Positions 40,782-48,505 of a stretch of DNA of 48,505 nucleotides are shown piece by piece. Numbering within the stretch: the first letter of the stretch is position 1; every line of letters begins with the position of its first letter. The notes beneath the pieces are model-generated. The model did no database searches. It had not been told where the DNA came from and saw nothing but the letters and a program-made list of their open reading frames with translations. Source of the DNA: Streptomyces sp. TRM49041 (GTDB lineage: Bacteria; Actinomycetota; Actinomycetes; Streptomycetales; Streptomycetaceae); contig NZ_VSRY01000105.1 in NCBI RefSeq assembly GCF_008271805.1, positions 1 to 48,505 on the forward strand, read 5' to 3'. The translations under genes and the position numbers were made by a program.

Positions 40782-41593
40782 CGCAGTACGACGACGTTGC
40801 CGCGGCTGCCCGGATGGTGGCCTTGGCCATGACCCGCGGCAAGTCCCCGGCGCGCTCCGGCGAGTACGCCCGGCTCGTACGGCGATTCGACGCGGAGCCG
40901 GACTTCGCCCAGCTGGTGCGGAAGGTCGCACAGGGCTTTGAACTGACCGCCCAGGAAGCGCACCCGCAGGCCGGTCTGATCCTGGCAACCACACCCGAGA
41001 CGGACTTCGCCGTCTCCGTCGCCGACCTCGTGCCGCAGACGGAGCACAGGCCGCTCTATCTGCTCGCCCACCTGGCCATCGCCTCGCGGGCCTTCCCCCG
41101 TCCCGAGGACATGGACGACGACGAGCACGTCGCCCGCATCTCGGTGCATAAAGTCGACGAGGACGTCCGGGCCTATGCAGCCGTCCTGGAACGCCGGGCC
41201 GCAGCCGCCGGCGAGGACACCGACCCACCGGCGGGCAGCCCCGGGTTAGAGGGACTGTGGCGGGCCTATCTGCGCCGCAACCCCACCGGCCGAACGGACA
41301 AGGACAGAACACCGCTCTCGGCAACCTACGCGCTGGTCAAGAAGGCGTTCACACACCTCGAGCAGCGCGGGTTCGTCCGGGGGACCAGTGAGGAAGGCGG
41401 CGGCACGTACGCCACCAACGTCCAGTACCGGCTGCACATCCGTGACCAGGCAGCCCAGGACATGCTCCAGGAACTGGCCGCCCTGGGAGTAGCGGCCCTG
41501 GCGCACCACGACGCGACGCCCCCGCCCGGCGCTGCGGAACACACCGACAGTGCAGACACCGGCATGCTGCCGGACTCCGCCCCTCCCCTCTGA
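40778..41593 (+). CDS. jetB: JetB-like (MukE/KITE-type) subunit of a Wadjet-type SMC system
   Basis: A 271-residue acidic protein, second gene of the operon. The central part contains PLYLLAHLAIASRAFPRP and, later, TPLSATYALVKKAFTHLEQRGFVRG and TYATNVQYRLHIRDQA, a pattern of paired winged helices as in KITE proteins that dimerise and bind the kleisin. The C-terminal 35 residues are Pro/Ala/Asp-rich and likely disordered. The start ATG 40778 overlaps jetA by 4 nt; jetC begins 35 nt after its stop. The assignment rests on position between a kleisin-like and an SMC-like gene plus size. Confidence 0.7.
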   Translation: MTQYDDVAAAARMVALAMTRGKSPARSGEYARLVRRFDAEPDFAQLVRKVAQGFELTAQEAHPQAGLILATTPETDFAVSVADLVPQTEHRPLYLLAHLAIASRAFPRPEDMDDDEHVARISVHKVDEDVRAYAAVLERRAAAAGEDTDPPAGSPGLEGLWRAYLRRNPTGRTDKDRTPLSATYALVKKAFTHLEQRGFVRGTSEEGGGTYATNVQYRLHIRDQAAQDMLQELAALGVAALAHHDATPPPGAAEHTDSADTGMLPDSAPPL

Positions 41594-41628
41594 CCTCTGA
41601 CGCCTCCGCGACGCAAGGACCCATCTTC

Positions 41629-44600
41629 ATGTACGAGTTGAACCGCATCCTGCTGCGCAATTTCGGGCCGCGCGATGCCCGCTACGAGAACGTGGACCTG
41701 GACTTCTCCGCAGTGGGCGCACCGGTACAGGCGGCCTCCCTGGTGCCGGTGGCCGGGCACGTCACGCAGCGGCCCTCACCAGCCAGCCTGGTCATGCTCC
41801 AAAACGGCGGCGGCAAAGGCGTGCTGCTGACCGGCATCACCTGCACCACGATCCCGCGCCGCCACCAGGACCTGGAGGTGCTGCGAAACTTCGTGGTCTC
41901 CCTGGCCCAGCCCTCCCACATTGTCCTGGAATGGGCCGATGCCTGCACCGGCAGGCTCCTGGTCACCGCGCAAGTCCTCGCTCCCGAGGGCGACGGCGTC
42001 AAGCGCCGCTTCTACAGCTTCCACCCGAGCGCTGCCCTGAGCGCCGACGACCTTCCCTTCCACCGCGACGGGCACTGGCTGCCCTTCGACCACTATTACA
42101 CCGAGCTGCGCGAACTACAGAGCACGGTAGAAGCGTTGGAACTGCAGATCCTGGAAGTGCAGGAGAAGTGGGAAAAACACCAAGACAGCCTGGGACTTGA
42201 GCCCGGCCTCTTCGATGTCCAGCGCAAGATGAACGCCACTGAGAGTGGCGCGGCCGAGGCGTTCACCACCTCCAGCGCCGGAGCGTTCGTCCAGTGGCTG
42301 CTGGAGAAGGCCAACGACGACGACAAGTACGCAAAACTCGGCGACGCCTTCGCGACCTATGCGAGCGCGCACGACCAGCGCGAGAAGCTGGGCAAGGAGC
42401 GGCAGTTCGCCCTGGCCATGGAGCAGATCTGCTCCCAGGTCGCCGACCGGCACCAGGAACACACCGACCAGCAGCGGGAGACCGCCCAGGCCAAATCCGG
42501 CCTGGTCACCCTCGCGGCAGGGCTGATGCGCCGGCATCAGATCCTCATTGCGGCCGCGCAGACAACCACCGGCACGGTCAACACCGCATACCGCGACCAT
42601 GAAGCAGCCAAGCAGGACCTGGACGTCGCCAATATGCGTGTGGCCCATGTGCGCTGGGCTTCTTGCGGCATCGAGCTGCGCGAAGCAGCCGCGGAACAGA
42701 AAAGAGTGGCCGGGGAAACCCAGGAGCTGCAGGACAGCCTGGCGGGCTGGCGCAGCGTCCCCGTCGCCCTGCGTCACGCGGCAGCCCAGGATCACCACAG
42801 CCGTATGCAGCAGGCCCTCTCGCAGGCCGAACAGGCCGCTGCCCCGTATGTACAGGCACGTGACACAGCCGCGGCAGCACTGCGGGCGCGCTACGCGGCA
42901 GCCGAGTCGCAGGCACGCACCGAGGCCGACGATCTGAACAAGAAGATCGTCGAGACTCGCGGCAGCATCCAGCAGTGGCGCGAGCGCAGCAACTCGCTCC
43001 ACACGCACGCTGGCACGGCAGAGGGAGAACAGCGCCTGCTCCGGCGCCAGGTGCAGGACTTCGAGCAGCAGCTGCACACCGCCCGTGAGCAGGAGCAGGT
43101 AAAGACCGACGAAAGCGCCGCGGACGCCTCGGCACGGATGGACGCCGAAGCAGATCACCACGGCCGCCTGCTCGAGGAAGCAGAGCAGGAACAGGGCCTT
43201 GCCCGCACCCGCCGCACCCAGGCATACCAGCGGCTGCCCGACGTCCAGCAGCAGGCTCTCGACGACCGCCGAGCGGCCAAGGAAGCCGAAGCAGCCATCA
43301 CCCGGCTGCGCGACCGCGCCGAGACCGTACGCCGCCACGCGCTGACCGCAGAACTACTCGAGCTCAGCCCCGAGCACCTCCAAGACGGCGATGCCCTGGC
43401 CTGGCTCGCCGACCACTGCACCGCACTGCAGAACCTGGCCGAGCGCCGGAGCACTGCGCTGGACACGACACTGCGGCGGACCCAGCACGAGCACAGCGCG
43501 GATGAAGAACTGCTCGCCGCCCTGGACATCAGTGACGGCCTCCTGCCCGCCACCAAAGAGGTCCGCTCCCTGTGCGCCGAGCTCACGGCCCACGGCACCG
43601 ACGCCGTCCCGGGCTGGCAGTGGCTGCGCGACAACGTCCCCGCAGACGACCACCACAGCGTCATCACCGCCCACCCGGACCTGGTCGGCGGCGTCATCGT
43701 GAGCGGCGGCGCCCCGGCGCTGGAAGCGGCGCAGCGTCATCTGGAGCGCACCCGTCCCCTGCCCGCTGCGGCCATCGCGGTGGGGACCGGAGAGCGGATG
43801 CTGACGCCCGCACCGGACGTGAGCGGCCGGATGGTGCCCGAGCCGACGCCGGCCCTGCACGACGAGCAGGCCGCCGCAGTGGAACGCGCCGGAGTCGAAG
43901 CACTCCTGGCGGCCTCCGCCCAGGCATTGGCGGAGCTTGAGGACCGCCTCGCGCTCACCCGCGATCTGGACAACAAGATCGCGAACTGGCTGCACGAAAC
44001 CGGCTCCGTGCCCGTACCGGTCCGGCTCGAACAGCTCCAGGAGCTCCAAGCTGCGGCGGAGGCATCCCAAGTCAGCCTTGACGCCGCGCGCACCCGTGCC
44101 GAACAACTCGACGACGCCGTCGCCGCTGCCGAAGGTGCCTGCAAGGAGCAGGACTCAGCCCACCGCAAGGCCACCGGCACCGCCCAGGACCTGCGTCGGC
44201 TCGCGGAGGCGGAGAACAAGGCCGGCCAGGCAGGCGACCGGATCGTCGTCCTGGAGGAAGAAGCCCAGCAGCGCCGGCGCGAACTCGAAGCATTAGACGA
44301 GAAAGAAGAGGCGGCCGACGCCGACATCACGCGCATGACCCGGGCCGTGGAAGCCGTCACCCAGCTGGCCCGGAGTCATGCCCAGGCGCGCAAGAAGATC
44401 ACCGCGACGCCCGAGGCAGAGCAGGCTCAGCAAGCCGAGGGCACGCCCCCCGAAGCGCTCGCCGCACTTCAGTACCGCTACGAGCAGGCCCTGGACGACC
44501 TGCGCAGTGTGGACATCGGAGAAGACCAGCGCCAGCGCGCCACAGACGCAGAAGACACCCTGCGCGCCTGCCAGGAAGAGTGGGCGCAGGTCCCCGACCG

Positions 44601-46083
44601 GATCAAGCCCCTCGCCAAAAAGCACAGCCGCACCCCTGCCGCCGCGGATGAGGTCCAACGAGACGCCGTAGAGCGCGGCCTGACCCAGCAGATCAACAGT
44701 CTCCAAGACCAGCTTCAGCGGCTACGCGACAAGGAGAGCCGGCTCAAAGAACGACAGCACACGCTCACCGGCCCGGCTGGAGACCTCAGTGCCCAGGACA
44801 CCGAGCGGTGGACCCCGCGCACCCTCGAAGAGGCCCGCGGCCTGACCGCACGCGCCGAGGGCGCCCAGGCGCAGGCCAAGGAAGCCGAGCGCCGCACCAA
44901 CGAACAGTACAACGCGGCCCGCAGGCAGCAGAGCCAGCACACCCGCGAACTCGATGCCTTCGGCAATGTCTTGGCGCGCTTGGGCACCACGATCGAACAC
45001 CTTGGCGTCCATACCGCACCGGACGCCTATCAAGGCACCGCCGATGCGGCCGAGCCGGCCGTGCAGCAGGCGATGGCTCGCTATGAAGGCGCCCAACGCA
45101 AACTCACCGACACCGAGCGCCGGGTCGAAGCGAGCGTGTCCAACCTCAAGGACCAGATCGCAGACGTCACCTTCGAGCAACTCGACATCCCCTTGCGCAC
45201 TCAGATGTCCGCTCTGGACAGGCGATACATCCCCGAAGCGGCCCGTGAGTGGACCACCGCACTGCGCCGCGCCGCCGCAGCCCTGACAACCCAGCTCGAA
45301 GGCATGACCAAAGCTCGTGAGGCCCTCGCGTCCCAGCTCAGCGGCTACGTCACCGAACTCCTCCAGCAGGTCGACCAGGCAAGCCGCTTCTCCGTCTTCC
45401 CCGATGGCCCTACCCCCTGGGCCGGACAGCGCTTCCTCACCATCCGCTACAAGAAGCCCGACCCCGCCATGCTCGCCGCCCAGATGCGCGAAACCATCGA
45501 CACCCTCGCCGCCAACCCGCGCACCCGCAAGCTCAAAGGCACCGAGGTCGTCATGCGTTGCCTGCACGCAGCCGTTCCCCGCTTCACCGCCGAGGTCATG
45601 AAGCCCAATGCCACCCAACGCGTGGACCGCGTGCCGGTTGAGAAGATGGGCAAGATCTTCTCCGGCGGCCAGGAACTGACCGGAGCGATCCTGCTGTACT
45701 GCGCGCTCGCCGCGCTGCGCACCTCCCCCGGCCCCCGCAGCCGCACCCGCCACGGCGGACTGCTCCTCCTGGACAACCCCATCGGCCGCGCCAACGCCCC
45801 CTACCTCGTCGACATCCAGACGCAGATGGCCGCAGCCCTCGGAATCCAGCTCATCTACACCACCGGCCTGAGCGACGAAACCGTCACCGCCCGCTTCCCC
45901 GCCACCATCCAGCTGCGCAACGACGCCGAAGCCCGCACCGGCCTCGCCCGGATCCGTCTCGACGACCAAGCCCGCAACGCCCTCATCCCTGGCCCGCGAA
46001 CCGCCCCGGACGCCCACGCCCCCGAACCGACCGGGTACCTCAGCTCCGCACGCCTGTACGCCACGGGAGAGACGGACCGATGA
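41629..46083 (+). CDS. jetC: JetC-like SMC-family ATPase of a Wadjet-type system
   Basis: A 1484-residue SMC-like ATPase, expected to extrude DNA loops in a complex with the kleisin and KITE subunits. The N-terminal head has the P-loop LQNGGGKGVLL (Asn59-Gly64): the residue after the Lys is Gly, not Ser/Thr. Long Glu/Gln/Ala/Arg-rich coiled coils (about 160-620 and 790-1190) flank a hinge-like region near 630-740. The C-terminal head has the ABC signature FSGGQELTGA (Ser1345) and the Walker B LLLLDNPIG, with Asn1383 where SMC proteins usually have the catalytic Glu. ATG 41629 follows AAGGA. The stop overlaps jetD (ATGA). Confidence 0.85.
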   Translation: MYELNRILLRNFGPRDARYENVDLDFSAVGAPVQAASLVPVAGHVTQRPSPASLVMLQNGGGKGVLLTGITCTTIPRRHQDLEVLRNFVVSLAQPSHIVLEWADACTGRLLVTAQVLAPEGDGVKRRFYSFHPSAALSADDLPFHRDGHWLPFDHYYTELRELQSTVEALELQILEVQEKWEKHQDSLGLEPGLFDVQRKMNATESGAAEAFTTSSAGAFVQWLLEKANDDDKYAKLGDAFATYASAHDQREKLGKERQFALAMEQICSQVADRHQEHTDQQRETAQAKSGLVTLAAGLMRRHQILIAAAQTTTGTVNTAYRDHEAAKQDLDVANMRVAHVRWASCGIELREAAAEQKRVAGETQELQDSLAGWRSVPVALRHAAAQDHHSRMQQALSQAEQAAAPYVQARDTAAAALRARYAAAESQARTEADDLNKKIVETRGSIQQWRERSNSLHTHAGTAEGEQRLLRRQVQDFEQQLHTAREQEQVKTDESAADASARMDAEADHHGRLLEEAEQEQGLARTRRTQAYQRLPDVQQQALDDRRAAKEAEAAITRLRDRAETVRRHALTAELLELSPEHLQDGDALAWLADHCTALQNLAERRSTALDTTLRRTQHEHSADEELLAALDISDGLLPATKEVRSLCAELTAHGTDAVPGWQWLRDNVPADDHHSVITAHPDLVGGVIVSGGAPALEAAQRHLERTRPLPAAAIAVGTGERMLTPAPDVSGRMVPEPTPALHDEQAAAVERAGVEALLAASAQALAELEDRLALTRDLDNKIANWLHETGSVPVPVRLEQLQELQAAAEASQVSLDAARTRAEQLDDAVAAAEGACKEQDSAHRKATGTAQDLRRLAEAENKAGQAGDRIVVLEEEAQQRRRELEALDEKEEAADADITRMTRAVEAVTQLARSHAQARKKITATPEAEQAQQAEGTPPEALAALQYRYEQALDDLRSVDIGEDQRQRATDAEDTLRACQEEWAQVPDRIKPLAKKHSRTPAAADEVQRDAVERGLTQQINSLQDQLQRLRDKESRLKERQHTLTGPAGDLSAQDTERWTPRTLEEARGLTARAEGAQAQAKEAERRTNEQYNAARRQQSQHTRELDAFGNVLARLGTTIEHLGVHTAPDAYQGTADAAEPAVQQAMARYEGAQRKLTDTERRVEASVSNLKDQIADVTFEQLDIPLRTQMSALDRRYIPEAAREWTTALRRAAAALTTQLEGMTKAREALASQLSGYVTELLQQVDQASRFSVFPDGPTPWAGQRFLTIRYKKPDPAMLAAQMRETIDTLAANPRTRKLKGTEVVMRCLHAAVPRFTAEVMKPNATQRVDRVPVEKMGKIFSGGQELTGAILLYCALAALRTSPGPRSRTRHGGLLLLDNPIGRANAPYLVDIQTQMAAALGIQLIYTTGLSDETVTARFPATIQLRNDAEARTGLARIRLDDQARNALIPGPRTAPDAHAPEPTGYLSSARLYATGETDR

Positions 46084-47012
46084 CAGCGCCCACCCCCGAG
46101 CAGCCGCCCCGCCTCTCGCCTGGCGCTGCCCGCCTCAGCGCCGCGCTCCACGCCCGCGCCGAGCGGGCCACGCTGCCGCGCGCCACCGTGATGGAAGCCT
46201 TCACCGCGGCCCTGCCCGGCGCCGCGCGCAGCGACAACTCCCGCACCGCGCTGGCCACCCTGCTCGAGGAACTCTCCGATGCCGGCGTCCTCCGCCTCCC
46301 CCACGGACAGGCAGGCAAGTGGGACGCCGGCCGCCCAGCCCTGCCCGAACACATCCGGCTGCCCGCAGTCACCCCGTCCAAGGCCGCCCCTGCCGCCACA
46401 CGACGCTCCTACCGCCCCGAACTCGACTGGGCCCAGACCGCGCGCCTCACCACCGCCCATCACGAAGTCGTAGCTCTCATCAACCGGTGGTTTCGCGACA
46501 CCAGCAACCGCCTGGAACTTCGCGCGCCGATCCCCCTGCGTGAACGCTCATATGAGATTTTCCAGGACGAGAAGCGCCTCGACGCGCTCATTTCCGGTGC
46601 GCTCTTCGCCCCCGGTCGCCTCACCCTGGAACAGCTCGGTACCTACCGCGAACCACCGCCCCTCGCCTTCCGACAGCTCGGCGACGGCGACACCCTCCTC
46701 GTCGCCGAGAACAGCGATACCTACGCCACACTCCGCGACCTACTCGCCCCGAACCCCGGGCGCACCAGAGCCGTAGCCTTCGGCTCCGGACGGGCCTTCG
46801 AAGCCTCCATCGAAACCGCCAAAGAAATCCGAGGAATCCAGCGGATTCTCTACTACGGCGACCTCGACGCAGAAGGACTGTCCATCCCCGCCCGCGCCTC
46901 CGTAACAGCCACCCAGAGCGGGCTGCCCCCCGTCGAACCTGCCACCGCGCTGTACGACCTGCTCCTGAGCCACGCCTCCACCCCGGTACTCCAGTCGCAC
47001 TTTGTGATCTGA
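46080..47012 (+). CDS. jetD: JetD-like Toprim protein, C-terminally truncated by an insertion sequence
   Basis: The reading frame gives 310 residues; about the first 302 are native and the last eight (VLQSHFVI) plus the TGA stop are encoded by the terminal repeat of the IS. JetD proteins are usually near 400 residues. The N-terminal part (about 1-130) is helical, with RERSYEIFQDEKRLDAL typical of the DUF3322 segment. The Toprim-like core has Glu210 in LLVAENSDTY and LYYGDLDAEGL (Asp261, Asp263). The end of the Toprim fold is missing, so DNA cleavage is probably lost. ATG 46080 overlaps the jetC stop by 4 nt. Confidence 0.85.
   Translation: MTAPTPEQPPRLSPGAARLSAALHARAERATLPRATVMEAFTAALPGAARSDNSRTALATLLEELSDAGVLRLPHGQAGKWDAGRPALPEHIRLPAVTPSKAAPAATRRSYRPELDWAQTARLTTAHHEVVALINRWFRDTSNRLELRAPIPLRERSYEIFQDEKRLDALISGALFAPGRLTLEQLGTYREPPPLAFRQLGDGDTLLVAENSDTYATLRDLLAPNPGRTRAVAFGSGRAFEASIETAKEIRGIQRILYYGDLDAEGLSIPARASVTATQSGLPPVEPATALYDLLLSHASTPVLQSHFVI
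46986..47012 (+). repeat. Left terminal inverted repeat of the IS
   Basis: A 27-bp repeat; it matches the reverse complement of 48479-48505 with one T/C difference at position 18. Its bases supply the final codons and the TGA stop of the truncated jetD frame. Confidence 0.92.
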
Positions 47013-47032
47013 GGGGCAGTGGAGCCTGGAGG

Positions 47033-48415
47033 TCATGCGAGGGCGGCAAGGCGTTTCTTGTAGTGGTGCCAGCGGGAGCGGGCTTGGTGGCGGCGTCGCC
47101 AGGCGGACCATTGCAGGTGGAAGGCCATGCGGCGGGCCGCGAGGGTGGTGGGCAGGTCCCGCAGAAGGGCTGTGAAGAGCTGGAACAGGCGGCGGGCCTC
47201 CGGGACGGTCAGGGCGATCTGGCCGAAGTCCTCGGGTGGTTCAGCCTCGCCGTCGGCGGGCAGGACCGGGGCCGGGTGCACGCGCCGGTCCAGGCTGGAG
47301 ATCACGGCGAGCAGGGCGAGCGCGGCCATGGCGAGCACGATGTGCCGGCGCCAGGAGCGGTAGCGCCGGGCCTGGGTGTGGTCCAGTCCGACCGCGTCCT
47401 TCCCGTCGGCGAAGTCTTCTTCCACCGCCCATCTGATTCCGGCGATCTTGACCAGGCCGGGCAGGGCCATCGACCGGCCCTCGGGCACATACGCGTAGAA
47501 GAAGGCCAGGTCGGTGGGGTCGGCGAGGGAGCGTCGGACCAGCAGATGATGCCGGGGGCTGCTGGTGGCGACCTGGGCCCAGTCGTAGACACGCGGGCCC
47601 TTGGCGCCCTGTCCGCACGAGATCCGGTTCCACGCCCGCTTGGGGATCTTCTTCGCCGCGAGCAGGTCGGCCCGGATCGGTCCGACGCTGGTGGGCACCT
47701 GGAAGTTGACGCCGACGGCGAAGACGTAGCCGATGCCCTGCTCCTCGAAGAAGCCCCGCAGCTTGGTGCTGCGGCCGTAGACCTCGTCCCCGGCTGCCCA
47801 GTCGATGACCAGCCCCGCGGCCACCGCGCGGCGGGCCTGTTCCAGGGCGATCGCGGTCTTGGTGTGGAAGGTGAAGTCCCGTCCCAGTCCCGCGCGTTCG
47901 CATCGGTCGGGGTCCTTGGTCCAGTGCTCCTGGACGTACAGGTCGCCGTCGATCAGGCAGTGCCCCAGGGCGCTGGCGTAGGTGCAGTACACCGCGACCA
48001 CGGCGTTGCTGACCTGCCCGGTCGTGCCGGTGTACTGGCGGCCGACGCCGGCGGTGACGCTGCCCTTCTTCTCCTGGCCGGTCTCGTCGAAGACCAGCAC
48101 CGCGCCGGGCGCGGCCAGGTGGCGCACGGCGAAGCGCCGCACCGCGTCGCGGGCGGCCTCCTCGTCCCACACCGCCTGGTAGAGCAGGCGTTGCATCCCG
48201 AACGCGCGCGCCGCTCCGGCCTGCTCGGACAGGGTCCAGCAGTTCTTGCGTGGCAGATCGGCCAGCAGGCCGCGCACGTACGCCGCAGCGTGCGCCCGCG
48301 GCTCACGGCGGGCGAACAGCGGTGCCAGTTCGGCGGCGAGCTCGTCGAACTTCTCCTGGAACAGCGAGGGATCTATGCTGACGGCAGAGGCCCCCTGATC
48401 TTCATGTTGCGTCAC
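47033..48415 (-). CDS. IS701-family transposase (DDE type)
   Basis: A 460-residue transposase. The DDE residues visible are Asp110 (VLVFDETGQEKKG), Asp210 (DWAAGDEVYGR) and a Glu in IRWAVEEDFADGKDAVGLDH (332 or 333), the arrangement of the IS701/IS4-like group. The C-terminus is Arg/Trp-rich (WSAWRRRHQARSRWHHYKKR) and likely binds DNA. GTG 48415 is the first start; no ribosome binding site is obvious, which suits low expression. The frame is intact, so the element may still be active. It is convergent with jetD. Confidence 0.94.
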   Translation of the reverse strand: MTQHEDQGASAVSIDPSLFQEKFDELAAELAPLFARREPRAHAAAYVRGLLADLPRKNCWTLSEQAGAARAFGMQRLLYQAVWDEEAARDAVRRFAVRHLAAPGAVLVFDETGQEKKGSVTAGVGRQYTGTTGQVSNAVVAVYCTYASALGHCLIDGDLYVQEHWTKDPDRCERAGLGRDFTFHTKTAIALEQARRAVAAGLVIDWAAGDEVYGRSTKLRGFFEEQGIGYVFAVGVNFQVPTSVGPIRADLLAAKKIPKRAWNRISCGQGAKGPRVYDWAQVATSSPRHHLLVRRSLADPTDLAFFYAYVPEGRSMALPGLVKIAGIRWAVEEDFADGKDAVGLDHTQARRYRSWRRHIVLAMAALALLAVISSLDRRVHPAPVLPADGEAEPPEDFGQIALTVPEARRLFQLFTALLRDLPTTLAARRMAFHLQWSAWRRRHQARSRWHHYKKRLAALA

Positions 48416-48478
48416 AACACCATGATCAACAGGGGGCCTCGCCCATGCCCCGGCGCCCCCACGTCACCCGTCGCCCCG

Positions 48479-48505
48479 TCAGATCACGAAGTGCGACTGG
48501 AGTAC
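48479..48505 (-). repeat. Right terminal inverted repeat of the IS
   Basis: A 27-bp repeat pairing with 46986-47012 (one mismatch). It is the last sequence in the window. Confidence 0.9.

Larger units (their letters stand above)
46986..48505. mobile_element. IS701-family insertion sequence
   Basis: A 1520-bp element bounded by 27-bp terminal inverted repeats at 46986-47012 and 48479-48505 (26 of 27 positions match), starting GTACTCCAGTC. It carries one transposase gene on the minus strand. It is inserted in the jetD gene. The right repeat ends exactly at the end of the window, so the target duplication cannot be checked and the outer boundary could be a base or two off. Confidence 0.92.

Noticed and set aside
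38778..41324. Very long minus-strand frame of 848 codons
   Set aside because: Most of it is the antisense shadow of jetA and jetB; its translation is Arg/Pro/Gly-rich with no family signal. Only its last part, outside those genes, is kept as a weak remnant candidate.
36119..48505. CRISPR array or additional defence genes
   Set aside because: No regularly spaced identical repeats are present, and no other recognisable defence family is encoded in the visible part of the element.

Overview
The window is about 48.5 kb of very GC-rich actinobacterial DNA, almost certainly from a Streptomyces. The reasons are the extreme GC bias at third codon positions, frequent GTG and TTG starts, perfect GC-rich hairpins in place of T-tailed terminators, a chiS-chiR-chiC chitinase cluster, and a housekeeping gene order typical of Actinobacteria. 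Species cannot be named from the sequence alone.

Positions 1-8.0 kb: the start of an unidentified gene running off the left edge, a STAS anti-sigma-factor antagonist, a 3-hydroxybutyryl-CoA dehydrogenase, a PduO-type cobalamin adenosyltransferase, a small membrane protein, a sensor kinase/response regulator pair (ChiS/ChiR type), a secreted CBM2-FnIII-GH18 chitinase with 12-bp direct repeats at its promoter, and a DUF2550 membrane protein.

Positions 8.1-35.1 kb: a long set of minus-strand housekeeping genes. Read in transcription order (right to left) they are an ArgS-related protein, lysA, hom, thrC, thrB, rho, (a secreted trypsin-like protease and an LCP protein inserted here), rpmE, prfA, prmC, tsaC-like, a low-molecular-weight phosphatase-like protein, glyA, a WecA-like transferase, and the ATP synthase operon atpI-B-E-F-H-A-G-D-C. 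From general knowledge, Mycobacterium tuberculosis has the same backbone (argS-lysA-thrACB-rho-rpmE-prfA-hemK-sua5-rfe-atp), so this is ancestral core genome. The genes cover aspartate-family amino acids, transcription and translation termination, envelope polymer assembly and energy conversion.

Positions 35.5-48.5 kb: a lone receiver-domain regulator and a tRNA-Arg(CCG) gene mark the end of the core. Just past the tRNA are a terminator, a tyrosine integrase and an overlapping excisionase-like gene, the left end of an integrated element whose right end is not in the window. After about 1.2 kb without a convincing gene comes a four-gene, translationally coupled operon whose parts match the logic of Wadjet/JetABCD SMC-type anti-plasmid systems: a kleisin-like protein, a small KITE-like protein, a 1484-residue SMC-like ATPase and a JetD-like Toprim protein. 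The ATPase has unusual Walker motifs. The jetD gene is cut by an IS701-family insertion sequence whose terminal repeat supplies its stop codon. The other terminal repeat of the IS ends exactly at the right edge of the window, which suggests a contig broken at a multicopy IS, so the rest of jetD is not visible.
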